64,000 nt of DNA from Verticiella alkaliphila (GTDB lineage: Bacteria > Pseudomonadota > Gammaproteobacteria > Burkholderiales > Burkholderiaceae_B), in NCBI RefSeq assembly GCF_018904615.1, contig NZ_JADCNH010000018.1:17692-81691 (forward strand), given 5' to 3'. The notes under the pieces were generated by a model. It saw only the letters and a list, made by a program, of their open reading frames with translations. It ran no database searches and was not told where the DNA came from. Shown here in pieces: positions 42,448 through 53,947 of the stretch. Made by a program: the position numbers and the translations under genes. Position 1 is the stretch's first letter, and the number at the start of each line of letters is the position of its first letter.

Positions 42448-42472
42448 ATTGCATGGATCTTCCGGGGCCTAG

Positions 42473-42985
42473 ATGGGTGCCATCCAATACAGTCTGAACC
42501 GTATCGCCCGCGTGCTGCTGGCCATCTCCGGCCTGGCGCTCGTCGCCATGATGTTCGTCGTCATCTTCGACGTGATCGTGCGCAATCTGAGCGTGGTGCT
42601 GCCGTTCCTGAACGAGATCACGTATTACGGCACGATCGAGATCGTGCGGTATCTCTTCCTGCTGGCCATGGCCGGCGCCATGCCGTGGGGCGTGGAAAAA
42701 TCCCAGGTCATCGTGGAGCTCTTCACGCAACGGCTGTCCGATACGGCGAAGGTGCGGGTGGACGCCTTCTTCCTGCTGGGCTTTGCCGCGCTGGGCGCGC
42801 TCATGGCCTACAGCCTTTTCGTGGCGGGTTCGCACGCCTTCGTGACCGGCGAGACGACGCCGGACCTGCAGATTCCGATCGGCCCGATCCGCTACGCCAC
42901 CGGCGCCTGCATGGCCCTCATGGCGCTGCGCGCCCTGGTCGAGGGGCTTCTGGGCCTGAAGCAGGGGGTGTGGCATGCCGCCTGA
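42473..42985 (+). CDS. TRAP transporter small membrane subunit (DctQ family)
   Basis: A 170-residue protein with four predicted helices. The pattern RNLSVVLPFLNEITYYG at the end of helix 1 and GVEKSQVIVELFTQ after helix 2 are typical of DctQ. It pairs with DctM in the inner membrane. It overlaps dctM by 11 bases. The ribosome site is poor, so initiation may depend on the leader structure. Confidence 0.88.
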   Translation: MGAIQYSLNRIARVLLAISGLALVAMMFVVIFDVIVRNLSVVLPFLNEITYYGTIEIVRYLFLLAMAGAMPWGVEKSQVIVELFTQRLSDTAKVRVDAFFLLGFAALGALMAYSLFVAGSHAFVTGETTPDLQIPIGPIRYATGACMALMALRALVEGLLGLKQGVWHAA

Positions 42986-44267
42986 GATCGCTGGCGTCAT
43001 CGGCATTGGCGTCTTGCTCGTGCTGTTGGCCATTCGCACGCCGATTGCGCTGGCCATGGCCGCCGTGGGCATCGGTGGCTTCACGGCGCTCGTGGGCTGG
43101 ACGCCGGCGCTCGCCATTCTCGAGACCGTGCCCTCGGACGTGCTCACCAACTTCGGCTTCTCGGCCATCCCGCTGTTCGTCTTCATGGGCGTGCTGGCCT
43201 CCAAGGCCCGCATGGCGGGCGAGCTCTTCGACATGGCGCGCACCGTGTTCGGCGCCTGGCGCGGGGGCATGGCGATGGCGGCCGTGATGGCGAGCGGCAC
43301 GTTCTCGGCGATCTCGGGCTCGTCGCTCGCCACGGCAGCCACCATCAGCAAGGTGGCCTTGCCGGAGATGGAGAAGAAGGGCTACGCGCAATCCCTGGCG
43401 TCAGGCGTGCTTGCCGCGGGCGGCACCCTGGGTGTCATCATCCCGCCCAGCATCGCGTTGCTGTTGTACGGCCTCATCACCGAGCAGTCCGTCGGCGAGC
43501 TCTTCATCGCTGCGCTGATCCCGGGGCTGCTCGGGGTGGTCGGTTATGCGCTGGCCGTGTGGATCGTGGTCACCCTGCGCCCGGGGCTCGCGGGCGATTC
43601 GATGCCTTCGACCACCTTGGGCGAGAAGCTGCGTTCAATGCGCGCGGTGGGACCCTTCCTTGTCATCTTCCTCATCGTGCTGGGCGGGCTCTACACGGGA
43701 TTCTTCACGCCCACCGAGGCCGCGGCAGTCGGCACCTTCGCCACGCTCATCGTCGCCGTGATGCGCAAGGTCAGTCTGACCGACATCGTCTCGGCGATCG
43801 GCGAGTCACTCGCCATGTCGGTCGTGATCTTCTTCATGCTGCTGGGCGCGGAGATCTTCGGCTACTTCCTCTCTGTCTCGCGCCTGTCCTTCTACATCTC
43901 GGATCTCATCAGCTCGGCGGGCATGGCGCCCATGGGCGTGCTGCTGTGCATCCTGCTGCTGTACCTGGTGCTGGGCTGCTTCATGGATTCGATGGCCATG
44001 ATGCTGCTCACCGTGCCGGTCGTGTTCCCGGCCGTGATGGCCGCGGGTTTCGATCCCGTCTGGTTCGGCGTGATCACGGTGATCACGGTGGAGATCGGGC
44101 TCATCACGCCACCAGTGGGCATGAATGTGTTCGTGATCAAGGCCTCTGCGCGGCACGTGCCGCTGGGCGCGATCTACCGCGGGGTCACGCCGTTCATCCT
44201 GGCGGACGCGGTCCGACTTGCCCTGCTCATTCTGTTTCCGTGGCTGATGTTGGGCATCACGGTGTAA
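42975..44267 (+). CDS. TRAP transporter large membrane subunit (DctM family)
   Basis: A 430-residue protein with about 12 hydrophobic helices, the sodium-coupled carrier of the TRAP system. FGFSAIPLFVFMGVLASKARMAGELF, written here as the conserved PLFVFMG region near residue 70, ATISKVALPEMEKKGY, GTLGVIIPPSI and GLITPPVGMNVFVIK are highly conserved. It completes a DctPQM operon whose substrate is probably a carboxylate. Confidence 0.92.
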   Translation: MPPEIAGVIGIGVLLVLLAIRTPIALAMAAVGIGGFTALVGWTPALAILETVPSDVLTNFGFSAIPLFVFMGVLASKARMAGELFDMARTVFGAWRGGMAMAAVMASGTFSAISGSSLATAATISKVALPEMEKKGYAQSLASGVLAAGGTLGVIIPPSIALLLYGLITEQSVGELFIAALIPGLLGVVGYALAVWIVVTLRPGLAGDSMPSTTLGEKLRSMRAVGPFLVIFLIVLGGLYTGFFTPTEAAAVGTFATLIVAVMRKVSLTDIVSAIGESLAMSVVIFFMLLGAEIFGYFLSVSRLSFYISDLISSAGMAPMGVLLCILLLYLVLGCFMDSMAMMLLTVPVVFPAVMAAGFDPVWFGVITVITVEIGLITPPVGMNVFVIKASARHVPLGAIYRGVTPFILADAVRLALLILFPWLMLGITV

Positions 44268-44279
44268 TGGCACGGGCCG

Positions 44280-44300
44280 GCAGCGGACAGTGTCCGCTGC
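44280..44300. terminator. Hairpin between dctM and the YciI-like gene
   Basis: GCAGCGGAC (44280-44288) and GTCCGCTGC (44292-44300) form a perfect 9-bp stem with a three-base loop between convergent genes. There is no T-run. Confidence 0.55.
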
Positions 44301-44315
44301 GCTTCGAGACTGCGC

Positions 44316-44615
44316 TCAAATGGTGACGGGTTGAGCCGGGTAGCCCCGGGACCACGCGTAAACCTCGATGCGCTCACGCAAGCCGTGGATCGAGAACGGG
44401 TCTGTGCGCACGATCGCCTCGGCTTGGGCCTCGCTGTCGGCCTGGACAATCCACAGCGCGCCCACCGGCTTGGTGTCCGGGCCGCCGACGCGCAGCGGGC
44501 CGGCCGCAACGATGGCAGGGCCTTGCTCGGCCAGCCAGGCCATGTGCGCATCGATGTGCGCCTGGCGAATGGCCAGGCCGTCGGCGATGTCGTAGAAGCG
44601 GATGACGTATAGCAT
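44316..44615 (-). CDS. YciI-like protein
   Basis: A 99-residue ferredoxin-fold protein. MLYVIRFYD, the HxxWL segment IDAHMAWLAEQG, AGPLRVGG, GALWIVQADSEAQAEAIVRTDPF and GLRERIEVYAW match the YCII family, whose members include small hydrolases or lyases with a His-Asp pair. Its role here is unknown. The start at 44615 gives the standard N-terminus; a longer frame adds ten residues. It lies 53 bases upstream of nothing on its own strand except the BCCT gene, which is transcribed toward it. Confidence 0.85.
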   Translation of the reverse strand: MLYVIRFYDIADGLAIRQAHIDAHMAWLAEQGPAIVAAGPLRVGGPDTKPVGALWIVQADSEAQAEAIVRTDPFSIHGLRERIEVYAWSRGYPAQPVTI

Positions 44616-44669
44616 GCGATCTCTCTCCAGTGGATCGGGGATCATAGCAATTCGCGCATGCGCTGACCG

Positions 44670-46262
44670 TCAAGTTTCATCCGGGCCGCGCTCCCGCTTG
44701 AGCGAGCGCAGCACGGGCTCGCGCTGTACGGCTCGTGCGAGTGCCTTGTAGCGGCGCAAGTCGGCCGGGCGGATGGGCAGCGGCTCGTTGCGCAAGATGC
44801 GCACGGTAGCCGCCAGCACCACCAGCAGCAGGAGGGTGAAAGGCAGTGCAGCCACCAGCGCCGCGGTCTGCAGCGACTGCAGACCGCCTGACACCAATAG
44901 CACGCCCGCGATGCCCGCCATCAGCACACCCCAGAAGAGCTTGCTGCGGTTGGTGGGGTTCAGGTTGCCGTGCGAGCTCATGCAGGCCAGGATGTAGGTT
45001 GCCGAATCGGCCGAGGTGACCAGAAACAGGAAGATGAGGACGATCGCAAACACCGACAGCACCGTGCTCAGGGGCAGGGCGTCGAATGCGGCGAACAGGG
45101 CGAGCGCAACGTCGTTGTCCACGATGGCGGCGATGCTCGTGCCGGCCTGCAGATCGCTGTGCAATGCCATGCCGCCGAACACCGCGATCCAGACGCAGGC
45201 GATGGCCGGCGGCACGACGAGCACGCCGATGATGAACTCGCGCAGCGTGCGCCCGCGCGAGACGCGGGCCACGAAGGCGCCCACGAAGGGAGACCACGAG
45301 ATCGACCATGCCCAGTAGAAGATCGTCCAGTCGTGGATCCATGTGCCGCCCTGGTAGGGCGTGAGCCGCAGGCTGTACTCGATGAAGTGGCTGAGGTAGT
45401 CGCCCAGGCCAAGCACCAGGGCGTTGAGCATGAACACCGTGGGGCCTGCAGCGAAGACGTACAGCAGGAGGAGCAGGCACATGGCCAGGGTGATATTGCT
45501 CAGGATGCGGATGCCTCTATCCAGTCCGGTCGCCGAGGACACCATGTAGAAGAGGAACATCGCCGCCAGCACGAGCAATTGCACCACCGACGTACTGGTG
45601 ATGCCGAAAACCGAGTCCAATCCGCCGCCGATCTGGAGCACGCCCAGGCCGACCGAGGTGGCAATGCCCATGGCGGTGGCAACCACGGCGAGCGAATCGA
45701 CGGCGACCTTGACGGCCGGGCGGCTGCCGAGGACGGGCTCGACCACTGTCGAGACCAGCACGTCGCGATTTTTGCGGAACTGCATCAGCCCGATGCCCAG
45801 CCCGACCAGGGCGAACACCGACCACTGGCTCACGCCCCAGTGAAAGAACGAGTACCCCATGGCCACGCGAGCCGCCTGTGGGGTGAGGGCGTCCTGACCG
45901 GCGAAGGGCGTGGTGAAGAAGTGGCTCATGGGCTCGGCTACGCCCCAGAACACAAGGCCGGCACCGAAACCCGTGGAAAAGAGCAGGGCGATCCAGGTGA
46001 AGAAGGGATAGTCGGGGCGGCTGTCGTCCGAGCCCAGGCGCAGGCTGCCATAGCGGCTGATCGCCAGTCCGATGAGGAACAGCGTGACGACGAACACCGA
46101 CAGCAGGATCAGCCAGCCGAAGTTGGTCGTGATGGCGCCGAGCATGCGCTGGGCGACTGCGCCAAAGCGCTCCGGCCAGATCGCACCGGCCAGGACGAGT
46201 GCGGTGACGATGGCGCCAGAGACGCGCAGGACGGGGGAGCCCGCTGTCAGGGGTGTTTTCAT
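44670..46262 (-). CDS. BCCT-family betaine/carnitine/choline transporter
   Basis: A 530-residue protein with 12 transmembrane helices. FSTGFGAGLVFWGVAEPMSHF, the HWGVSQWSVFALVGL segment, and the helix 8 signature WTIFYWAWSISWSPFVGAFVAR (positions near residue 320, with its tryptophan box) identify a BCCT carrier for quaternary ammonium or zwitterionic solutes such as glycine betaine, choline or carnitine. The C-terminus is short, so osmosensing of the BetP type is less likely. It is divergent from the ABC operon by 186 bases. A longer frame upstream is antisense to the ABC binding protein. Confidence 0.92.
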   Translation of the reverse strand: MKTPLTAGSPVLRVSGAIVTALVLAGAIWPERFGAVAQRMLGAITTNFGWLILLSVFVVTLFLIGLAISRYGSLRLGSDDSRPDYPFFTWIALLFSTGFGAGLVFWGVAEPMSHFFTTPFAGQDALTPQAARVAMGYSFFHWGVSQWSVFALVGLGIGLMQFRKNRDVLVSTVVEPVLGSRPAVKVAVDSLAVVATAMGIATSVGLGVLQIGGGLDSVFGITSTSVVQLLVLAAMFLFYMVSSATGLDRGIRILSNITLAMCLLLLLYVFAAGPTVFMLNALVLGLGDYLSHFIEYSLRLTPYQGGTWIHDWTIFYWAWSISWSPFVGAFVARVSRGRTLREFIIGVLVVPPAIACVWIAVFGGMALHSDLQAGTSIAAIVDNDVALALFAAFDALPLSTVLSVFAIVLIFLFLVTSADSATYILACMSSHGNLNPTNRSKLFWGVLMAGIAGVLLVSGGLQSLQTAALVAALPFTLLLLVVLAATVRILRNEPLPIRPADLRRYKALARAVQREPVLRSLKRERGPDET

Positions 46263-46344
46263 TGTTCTCACCGAGAAAGCCAAGGACGAGCGCCGATAAC
46301 AAGACTTGTGCCTGACCCGTCTGCGCGCGCCGTCACGCGACAGG

Positions 46345-46374
46345 TTCTGTACGCTCGCAGCCGATTGGTATAGT
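46345..46374 (+). promoter_or_regulatory. Candidate promoter of the ABC operon
   Basis: TATAGT (46369-46374) is preceded after 18 bases by TTCTGT (46345-46350), about 75 bases before the binding-protein start. The -35 is weak. Confidence 0.35.
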
Positions 46375-46448
46375 CTTTCCCCTGGCCCGACTCCCGGCAC
46401 TTGCCCCCGACACCCGGCATCGGCCGCCACGACGTTGGAGATGTGCTT

Positions 46449-48671
46449 ATGCGCCGTGGGCGCCTGTGGATTCTGGTGTTGCTCGTCGCGCTGGTCGTGG
46501 CCCTGGCCTGGGGCTGGCGCGCGGGTGCGTTCAACCAGCCCGTGAATAGCCCCTATGCCGCTGGCGAGATCGCGAGCAACACGCTCTTCACGGCCTTCAC
46601 GCAGCGCTCGCCGCGCACGCTGGATCCGGCCGTCTCCTATTCCAGCGACGAATCCATCTACACCTACGCGGTCTACCAGCCGCTCTATCAGTACGACTAT
46701 CTCAAGCGGCCCTACACGCTCGTGCCCAATGCGGCTGCCGAGGTGGTCGAGCCCCAGTTGCTGGATGCGCAGGGCAACGTGCTGCCGCCCGATGCGCCGG
46801 GCGAGGCCGTCGCCCAGAGCGTCTACGACATCCCCCTCAAGCGCGGTATCCGCTTCGCACCCCACCCGGCCTTCGCGCGCAATGAGCAGGGCGAACTGCG
46901 CTATCACGCGCTGTCGGCCGATGATCTGGAGGGCGTGCGCCGCATCGGTGATTTCGACGAGACGGGCACGCGCGAGCTCACGGCCCACGACTACGTCTAT
47001 CAGATCCGCCGGCTCGCCAGCCCGCGGGTGGTCTCGCCCATCTACGGTCAGATGGCCGGTCACCTGGTCGGCATGCGTGAATTCGGCGATGCCCTGCGCG
47101 AGCGCGATGCGGCCGCGCGCAAGGCAGGCACGGCACCCACGTGGCTCGATCTGCGCGAAGCAGGCTTTGCGGGCGCCGAGGCGCTGGACGACTACACGCT
47201 GCGGCTGCGCGTGATCGGCAAGTATCCGCAGATCAATTATTGGCTGGCCATGTCGTTCTTCTCGCCCATGGCCTGGGAAGCCGAGCGCTTCTTCGCGCAG
47301 CCTGGCATGGCCGAACGCAATCTCGCCCTGAAGGATTGGCCGGTCGGCACAGGCCCCTATTACATGGCGAACAACGAGATCAACTGGCGCATCGAGCTGC
47401 GGCGCAATCCGTACTTCGATTCGCTCACGTATCCCTGCGAAGGCAGCGACGCCGACCGCGCGGCGGGCCTGCTCGCCGATTGCGGCAAGCCGCTGCCTTT
47501 CATTGATCGGGCTGTCTTCAGCATCGAGAAAGAGGCGTTGCCGTTGCAGGGCAAGTTCCTGCAAGGCTATTACGACGTGCCGCAGATCGAACGCGGCGAG
47601 TACGGCGTGGCCTTCCGGGTGGCCGCCGAGGATTCCCCCGATAAGGCGGCTCTCTATGCCGAGCGCGGACTGCAATTGCCGCTCGCGGTGGAAGCCGGGC
47701 TCTGGTACATGGGCTTCAACTGGCGCGATCCGGTGGTCGGGGCAGGCGACACGCCCGAGCAGGCCGAGCGCAATCGCAAGCTGCGCCAGGCCATCAGCAT
47801 CGCCGTCGATTGGGAACAGTACGTCGCCATCTTCGAGGCCAATCAAGCCCAGCCCGCCAACGGTCCGGTGCCGCCGGGCATGGTCGGCCACGTGGAGGGC
47901 GAGGCCGGCATCAACCGCGAAGTCTACGACGTGGTCGATGGCCGTCCGGTGCGCAAGTCGCTCGACGAGGCCAAGCGTCTGCTCGCCGAAGCGGGCTATC
48001 CCAACGGGCGCGAGGCCGCGAGCGGGCGGCCGCTGGTCCTGCACTACGACGCCATGGGCGGCGCCTCCGGCTCGCGTCCACAGTACGACTGGATGCAGCG
48101 GCAGTTCGCCAAGCTCGGTATCCAGCTCGAGATCCGCTCTACGGATTACAACCGCTTCCAGGAGAAGATGCGCAATGGCGTGGCGCAGATCTTCATGTGG
48201 GGCTGGCTGGCGGATTACCCGGATGCCGAGAACTTCCTCTTCCTGCTCTATGGCCCGCACGCCAAGGCCGAGAACGACGGCGAGAACGCGGCCAACTACA
48301 AGAACGCTGAGTACGACGCTCTCTTCGAACAGATGCGCTATCTGGACGACGGCCCCGAGAAGGCCGAGGTCATCGCGCGCATGGTGGCCATCGTTCAACG
48401 TGAAGCGCCGTGGATGTTCGGCTACTTTCCCGCCTCGGGCGGCGCCTACCACCAGTGGGTGGGTAATGCCAAGCCCAGCCAGATGATGCGCAACGGCCTG
48501 CAATACCTGAAGCTCGATCCGGCGCTGCGCGCGCAGAAGGTGAGCGAGTGGAATCGGCCCGTATGGTGGCCGCTCGCCGCGCTCGCGCTGGTGCTTGCCC
48601 TCATCATCTGGCCTGCCGCCCGTCTGCTGCGCCGGCGCGAGCGCGCCACCGCCCTGGAGGAGCGCGCATGA
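46449..48671 (+). CDS. Family 5 ABC solute-binding protein with two membrane anchors
   Basis: A 740-residue peptide/nickel-type binding protein (SBP_bac_5). An uncleaved-looking helix after a basic start (MRRGRLWILVLLVALVVALAW) and a C-terminal helix (WWPLAALALVLALIIWPAARLL, near residues 710-730) followed by RRRERA are visible; only short pieces are quoted as markers. The binding domain contains TLDPAVSYSSDE, GTGPYYMANNE, WYMGFNWRDP, LRQAISIAVDW and FMWGWLADYPDAENFLF. This is longer than the usual 530-600 residues. It begins a four-gene operon, overlapping the first permease by ATGA. Confidence 0.88.
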   Translation: MRRGRLWILVLLVALVVALAWGWRAGAFNQPVNSPYAAGEIASNTLFTAFTQRSPRTLDPAVSYSSDESIYTYAVYQPLYQYDYLKRPYTLVPNAAAEVVEPQLLDAQGNVLPPDAPGEAVAQSVYDIPLKRGIRFAPHPAFARNEQGELRYHALSADDLEGVRRIGDFDETGTRELTAHDYVYQIRRLASPRVVSPIYGQMAGHLVGMREFGDALRERDAAARKAGTAPTWLDLREAGFAGAEALDDYTLRLRVIGKYPQINYWLAMSFFSPMAWEAERFFAQPGMAERNLALKDWPVGTGPYYMANNEINWRIELRRNPYFDSLTYPCEGSDADRAAGLLADCGKPLPFIDRAVFSIEKEALPLQGKFLQGYYDVPQIERGEYGVAFRVAAEDSPDKAALYAERGLQLPLAVEAGLWYMGFNWRDPVVGAGDTPEQAERNRKLRQAISIAVDWEQYVAIFEANQAQPANGPVPPGMVGHVEGEAGINREVYDVVDGRPVRKSLDEAKRLLAEAGYPNGREAASGRPLVLHYDAMGGASGSRPQYDWMQRQFAKLGIQLEIRSTDYNRFQEKMRNGVAQIFMWGWLADYPDAENFLFLLYGPHAKAENDGENAANYKNAEYDALFEQMRYLDDGPEKAEVIARMVAIVQREAPWMFGYFPASGGAYHQWVGNAKPSQMMRNGLQYLKLDPALRAQKVSEWNRPVWWPLAALALVLALIIWPAARLLRRRERATALEERA

Positions 48672-49645
48672 CCGGCTACATCGTCCGGCGGTTGTTCTAT
48701 GGCGTCCTGATCGTCCTTGGCGTCAATCTTTTCACGTTCGTGCTGTTCTTTGCCGTGAACACGCCGGACGACATGGCGCGTCTGGCCATCGGCGGGCGTC
48801 ATGTCACCACCGAAGCCATCGAACAATGGAAGGTGCAGCAGGGTTACGACAAGCCGCTTTTCGTGAACGCCGAGGCGAGTGGCATCGCCAAGCTCACCGA
48901 GACGATCTTCTACGAGCGGTCGGTGCCGCTGTTGCGCTGGGATTTCGGGTTCTCTGACGCCGGTCGCGACATCACCTACGAGATCAGCCAGCGGGCCGGG
49001 CCCAGCCTGGCGCTCGCCATCCCCACCTTCGTGCTGGGGATGTTCGCGAGCATCGCGTTCTCCTTGCTGCTCGTCTACTTTCGGGCCACGTGGCTGGATT
49101 TCTGGGGCGTGGTCTTCTGTGTGGCGCTGCTGTCCATATCGGCGCTGTTCTACATCATTTCCGGTCAGTATCTCTTTGCGAAGCTGCTGCGGCTCACGCC
49201 GTATTCCGGGTTCGCCGGCGGCTGGGACATGCTGCGCTTTCTGGCCTTGCCCGTGATCGTCGCGCTCGTGGCCAAGCTCGGGCCGGAGGCGCGCTTTTAT
49301 CGGGCGCTCTTCCTGGAAGAGGCCGGCAAGGACTACGTGCGCACGGCGCGGGCCAAAGGCCTCACCGAGCGCGTCGTGCTGTTTCGCCACGTGCTGCGCA
49401 ATGCCATGCTGCCGATCCTGACCAGCAGCGTGGCGGTGATCCCGCTGCTCTTCATGGGCAGCCTGATCGCCGAATCCTTCTTCGGCATCCCGGGGCTGGG
49501 CAGCTACACGATCGATGCCATCAACGCGCAGGATTTTTCCATCGTGCGGGCCATGGTCTTTCTCGGGTCCGTGCTGTATGTGATCGGCCTTCTCTTGGCC
49601 GACATCTCCTACACCATTGCGGATCCGCGCGTGAGGATGGAGTAG
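48668..49645 (+). CDS. ABC transporter permease (DppB-like)
   Basis: A 325-residue inner-membrane permease. MTGYIVRRLFYGVLIVLGV begins with the standard RR-helix, and the cytosolic coupling loop EAGKDYVRTARAKGLTERVV followed by HVLRNAMLPILT is the EAA motif of oligopeptide-type permeases. The start overlaps the binding-protein stop as ATGA, so translation is coupled. Confidence 0.93.
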   Translation: MTGYIVRRLFYGVLIVLGVNLFTFVLFFAVNTPDDMARLAIGGRHVTTEAIEQWKVQQGYDKPLFVNAEASGIAKLTETIFYERSVPLLRWDFGFSDAGRDITYEISQRAGPSLALAIPTFVLGMFASIAFSLLLVYFRATWLDFWGVVFCVALLSISALFYIISGQYLFAKLLRLTPYSGFAGGWDMLRFLALPVIVALVAKLGPEARFYRALFLEEAGKDYVRTARAKGLTERVVLFRHVLRNAMLPILTSSVAVIPLLFMGSLIAESFFGIPGLGSYTIDAINAQDFSIVRAMVFLGSVLYVIGLLLADISYTIADPRVRME

Positions 49646-49648
49646 CCC

Positions 49649-51093
49649 ATGCCCCAATTCGTGCTGCTCTGGACCGACGCTGCGCTCTTTGCGCTCATCC
49701 TGGGGGTGATCGCCTATGCCTGGCGCGTGGCGCGTTCGCCCAATCTGCGCGCCACCTGGGGGCGCGTCCTGCACGACACGCCCGCCATGTGTTCGGCCGT
49801 CGTGCTGCTGGCCTTCACCCTGGTCGCCGTGCTCGATTCCGTGCATTATCGGCCGGCGCTGCCGCCGGCTCCCGGGGCGGCCGCCGACGCACCGACCGCT
49901 TATTCGCCGGTGACGCTGTCGGTGCTGGATGCGGTGCTCACCGCCACGGTGCCCGCGGCCGAGCGCAGCTGGTCTGGGCCGCTCGCCACGCGGCAGTTCA
50001 CCAAGGAGACGGAGCTCATCGATGGCGAGCCCGTGCGGGACTTTCCCCGCCTCCAGTATGGCGGCGCCCATCTGGCCGACGAAGCGGGCTGGGCGGCGGA
50101 TGTGACGCATCGCGCTGTGTTGGGGCTGGCGGGCGGGCTTGCCGCCGCGATGGCGCTGGCGATCCTCGTGTCGCTGCTGCTCGCGCTGCGCTGGCGCCTC
50201 GGTTGGCGCGAAGCCTGCCGGGACATCGCCGCCGGCGTCACCCGGGTGCCGTGGCGCGCCATGCTGATCACGCTGGGTCTTTTGTGTCTGGTCATCGGCG
50301 TGGTGGCGGGGCTCTCGAGCGGCTATCACGTCCTGGGCACAGATCGCACGGGCAATGACGTGCTGGTGCAGGCCTTGAAGAGCATCCGCACGGCGCTCGT
50401 GATCGGGAGCCTCACCACCATCGCCATGCTGCCCTTTGCCATCGGGTTCGGCCTGGCAGCGGGCTACTTCAAGGGCTGGGCGGATGACGTCATCCAGTAC
50501 CTCTACACCACGCTCACCTCGATTCCCGGCATCCTGCTGATCGCGGCCTGCGTGCTCATGCTGCAGGTCTTCATCGATACGCATCCGGAGCTCTTTCCGA
50601 CGGCGGCCCAGCGCGCGGACGTGCGGCTCTTCATGCTGTGCCTGATTCTGGGCTTCACGGGTTGGGCGGGCCTGTGCCGGCTGCTGCGCGCCGAGGCGAT
50701 GAAACTGTCCGAGCTGGAGTATGTGCAGGCCGCTCGTGCCTTCGGCGTGGGTCATGGCCGCATCATCCTGCGCCATCTCTTGCCCAACGTCATGCACATC
50801 GTCCTCATCACCGTGGTGCTCGAGTTCTCGTCCCTGGTGTTGTACGAGGCCGTGCTGTCCTATCTGGGGGTAGGGGTGGATCCGAGCATGAATTCCTTCG
50901 GCTCGATGATCGACATGGCTCGCACCGAGATGTCCCGGGATCCGATGATCTGGTGGAACCTGCTTGCCGCGTTCGTCTTCATGCTGGCGCTGGTGTTGTC
51001 GGCCAATCTTTTTGCCGACGCCGTGCGTGATGCGTTCGATCCGCGCGGCGCGCGCTTTCGGGTGCGCCGCCGGCGCGCGCAGCGGAGCCCCGC

Positions 51094-51097
<4 letters not shown>
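49649..51097 (+). CDS. ABC transporter permease (DppC-like), extended
   Basis: A 482-residue permease, longer than the usual 280-340 because of an N-terminal extra helix and an extracytoplasmic insert (about 70-150). The core has GTDRTGNDVLVQALKSIRTAL, the EAA loop SELEYVQAARAFGVGHGRIILRHLLPNVM (near residue 355) and SYLGVGVDPSMNSFG, all typical of DppC/OppC. It partners the preceding permease, from which it is separated by three bases, and overlaps the ATPase by ATGA. Confidence 0.92.
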
Positions 51098-52908
<1,811 letters not shown>

Positions 52909-52933
52909 GGGCCGCAGGGCTTGGTCGGCCGCG

Positions 52934-53890
52934 TCAACTGCGAGAGGCTGGAATACTCGCAAACGGCGCAATGCGCAGGTTGTCGGCGATGGCCCGAAAG
53001 AGTGGCAGGGCGCGTTCGAGATGTGCTGCGTCCGTCGCGCACGTGAGGGTCATTCGGTATTGCGGCGTATCGGCCACGGCCAGGTAGTGGCGCTCATCAG
53101 GGCGGTCGGCGGGAATGACAACGATCTCTCTGCCGTGCGCCGCTGTCCCGAACATCAGTGATGCCGGATCGCTTGCGGTATTGGCTCGGCCAGCGCCCAA
53201 GCGCAATTCGCCGTCCAGGCGTGCTCGATGGGTGCTGCCGTTGAGCTCCGCCTGATCGACACCCTGCCAGTCTGGGCTCTGCGTTTGCAGACCGACGTCG
53301 CACACGCGAGACTGACCGGGAACCGGTGGCGGCGCTTTCGCGCGCGTTCCGATGCCAACGATCCACAAGTGGCCAGGGCGTGCGCGTGGGGCCAGCACGG
53401 TCAGAGGCGCAGGAAGGTGAAAAGCGACACCGCGATCGGGGTCGTTGAACCGGGCATTGGACGCGAGCCACCGTTCGATCGCCCTCGGGCTGCCAATGTG
53501 AAATTCGAATGGCATGCCCATCCGTCCGGGGGCCACGGAGATATCCGCGGGCGGCTGGGGCAGTCGTTGCATCCGTTGCAACGTGGCCATGGCACCGTCG
53601 TCGATCGCGGCGTGGCCCGAACTCACGCGAAGGTTCTGTTCCGTGATCGTGCCGTCGGCATCGTAAGTGACGTCCACCACCACCCGGTGCAATCCAACGG
53701 GCCAGTCTAGGCCGACGCGCACGAAACTCTGCGCACGTTCGCGAGTCAGTCGGTTCCAGTGCGCTATGTCCGGTGTCACGACCTGCAAGGGATCGGTTCG
53801 CGGGGCGGGTTCGGCGGCCAAGGGAGCGCTGGCCAGTGCAAGGCCAGCGAAAGCCAGGCCCAGCAAAGGGAAATTGGATCTTTCTTTCAT
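52934..53890 (-). CDS. Secreted TonB-C-like protein, paralogue 1
   Basis: A 318-residue exported protein with a signal peptide (ending ASAPLAAEP, about 1-26). Residues about 45-130 resemble a TonB C-terminal fold: WPVGLHRVVVDVTYDADGTI followed by SSGHAAIDDGAMATLQRMQ. There is no membrane anchor or proline-rich arm, so it is not a TonB. The C-terminal 160 residues are unrecognised but align with the neighbouring paralogue (PLTVLAPRARPG, VPGQSRVCDVGL, ALPLFRAIADNL), with two conserved cysteines. An ATG at 53899 could add three residues. Confidence 0.7.
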   Translation of the reverse strand: MKERSNFPLLGLAFAGLALASAPLAAEPAPRTDPLQVVTPDIAHWNRLTRERAQSFVRVGLDWPVGLHRVVVDVTYDADGTITEQNLRVSSGHAAIDDGAMATLQRMQRLPQPPADISVAPGRMGMPFEFHIGSPRAIERWLASNARFNDPDRGVAFHLPAPLTVLAPRARPGHLWIVGIGTRAKAPPPVPGQSRVCDVGLQTQSPDWQGVDQAELNGSTHRARLDGELRLGAGRANTASDPASLMFGTAAHGREIVVIPADRPDERHYLAVADTPQYRMTLTCATDAAHLERALPLFRAIADNLRIAPFASIPASRS

Positions 53891-53947
53891 CCGGCGCATT
53901 TTACGAGCCGTCTTGCTGCCACCTCAGCAGGGTGTGCAGGGCAGCCG

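Noticed and set aside
46263..48503. N-terminal extension of the BCCT carrier to 1277 residues
   Set aside because: Antisense to the ABC binding protein gene.
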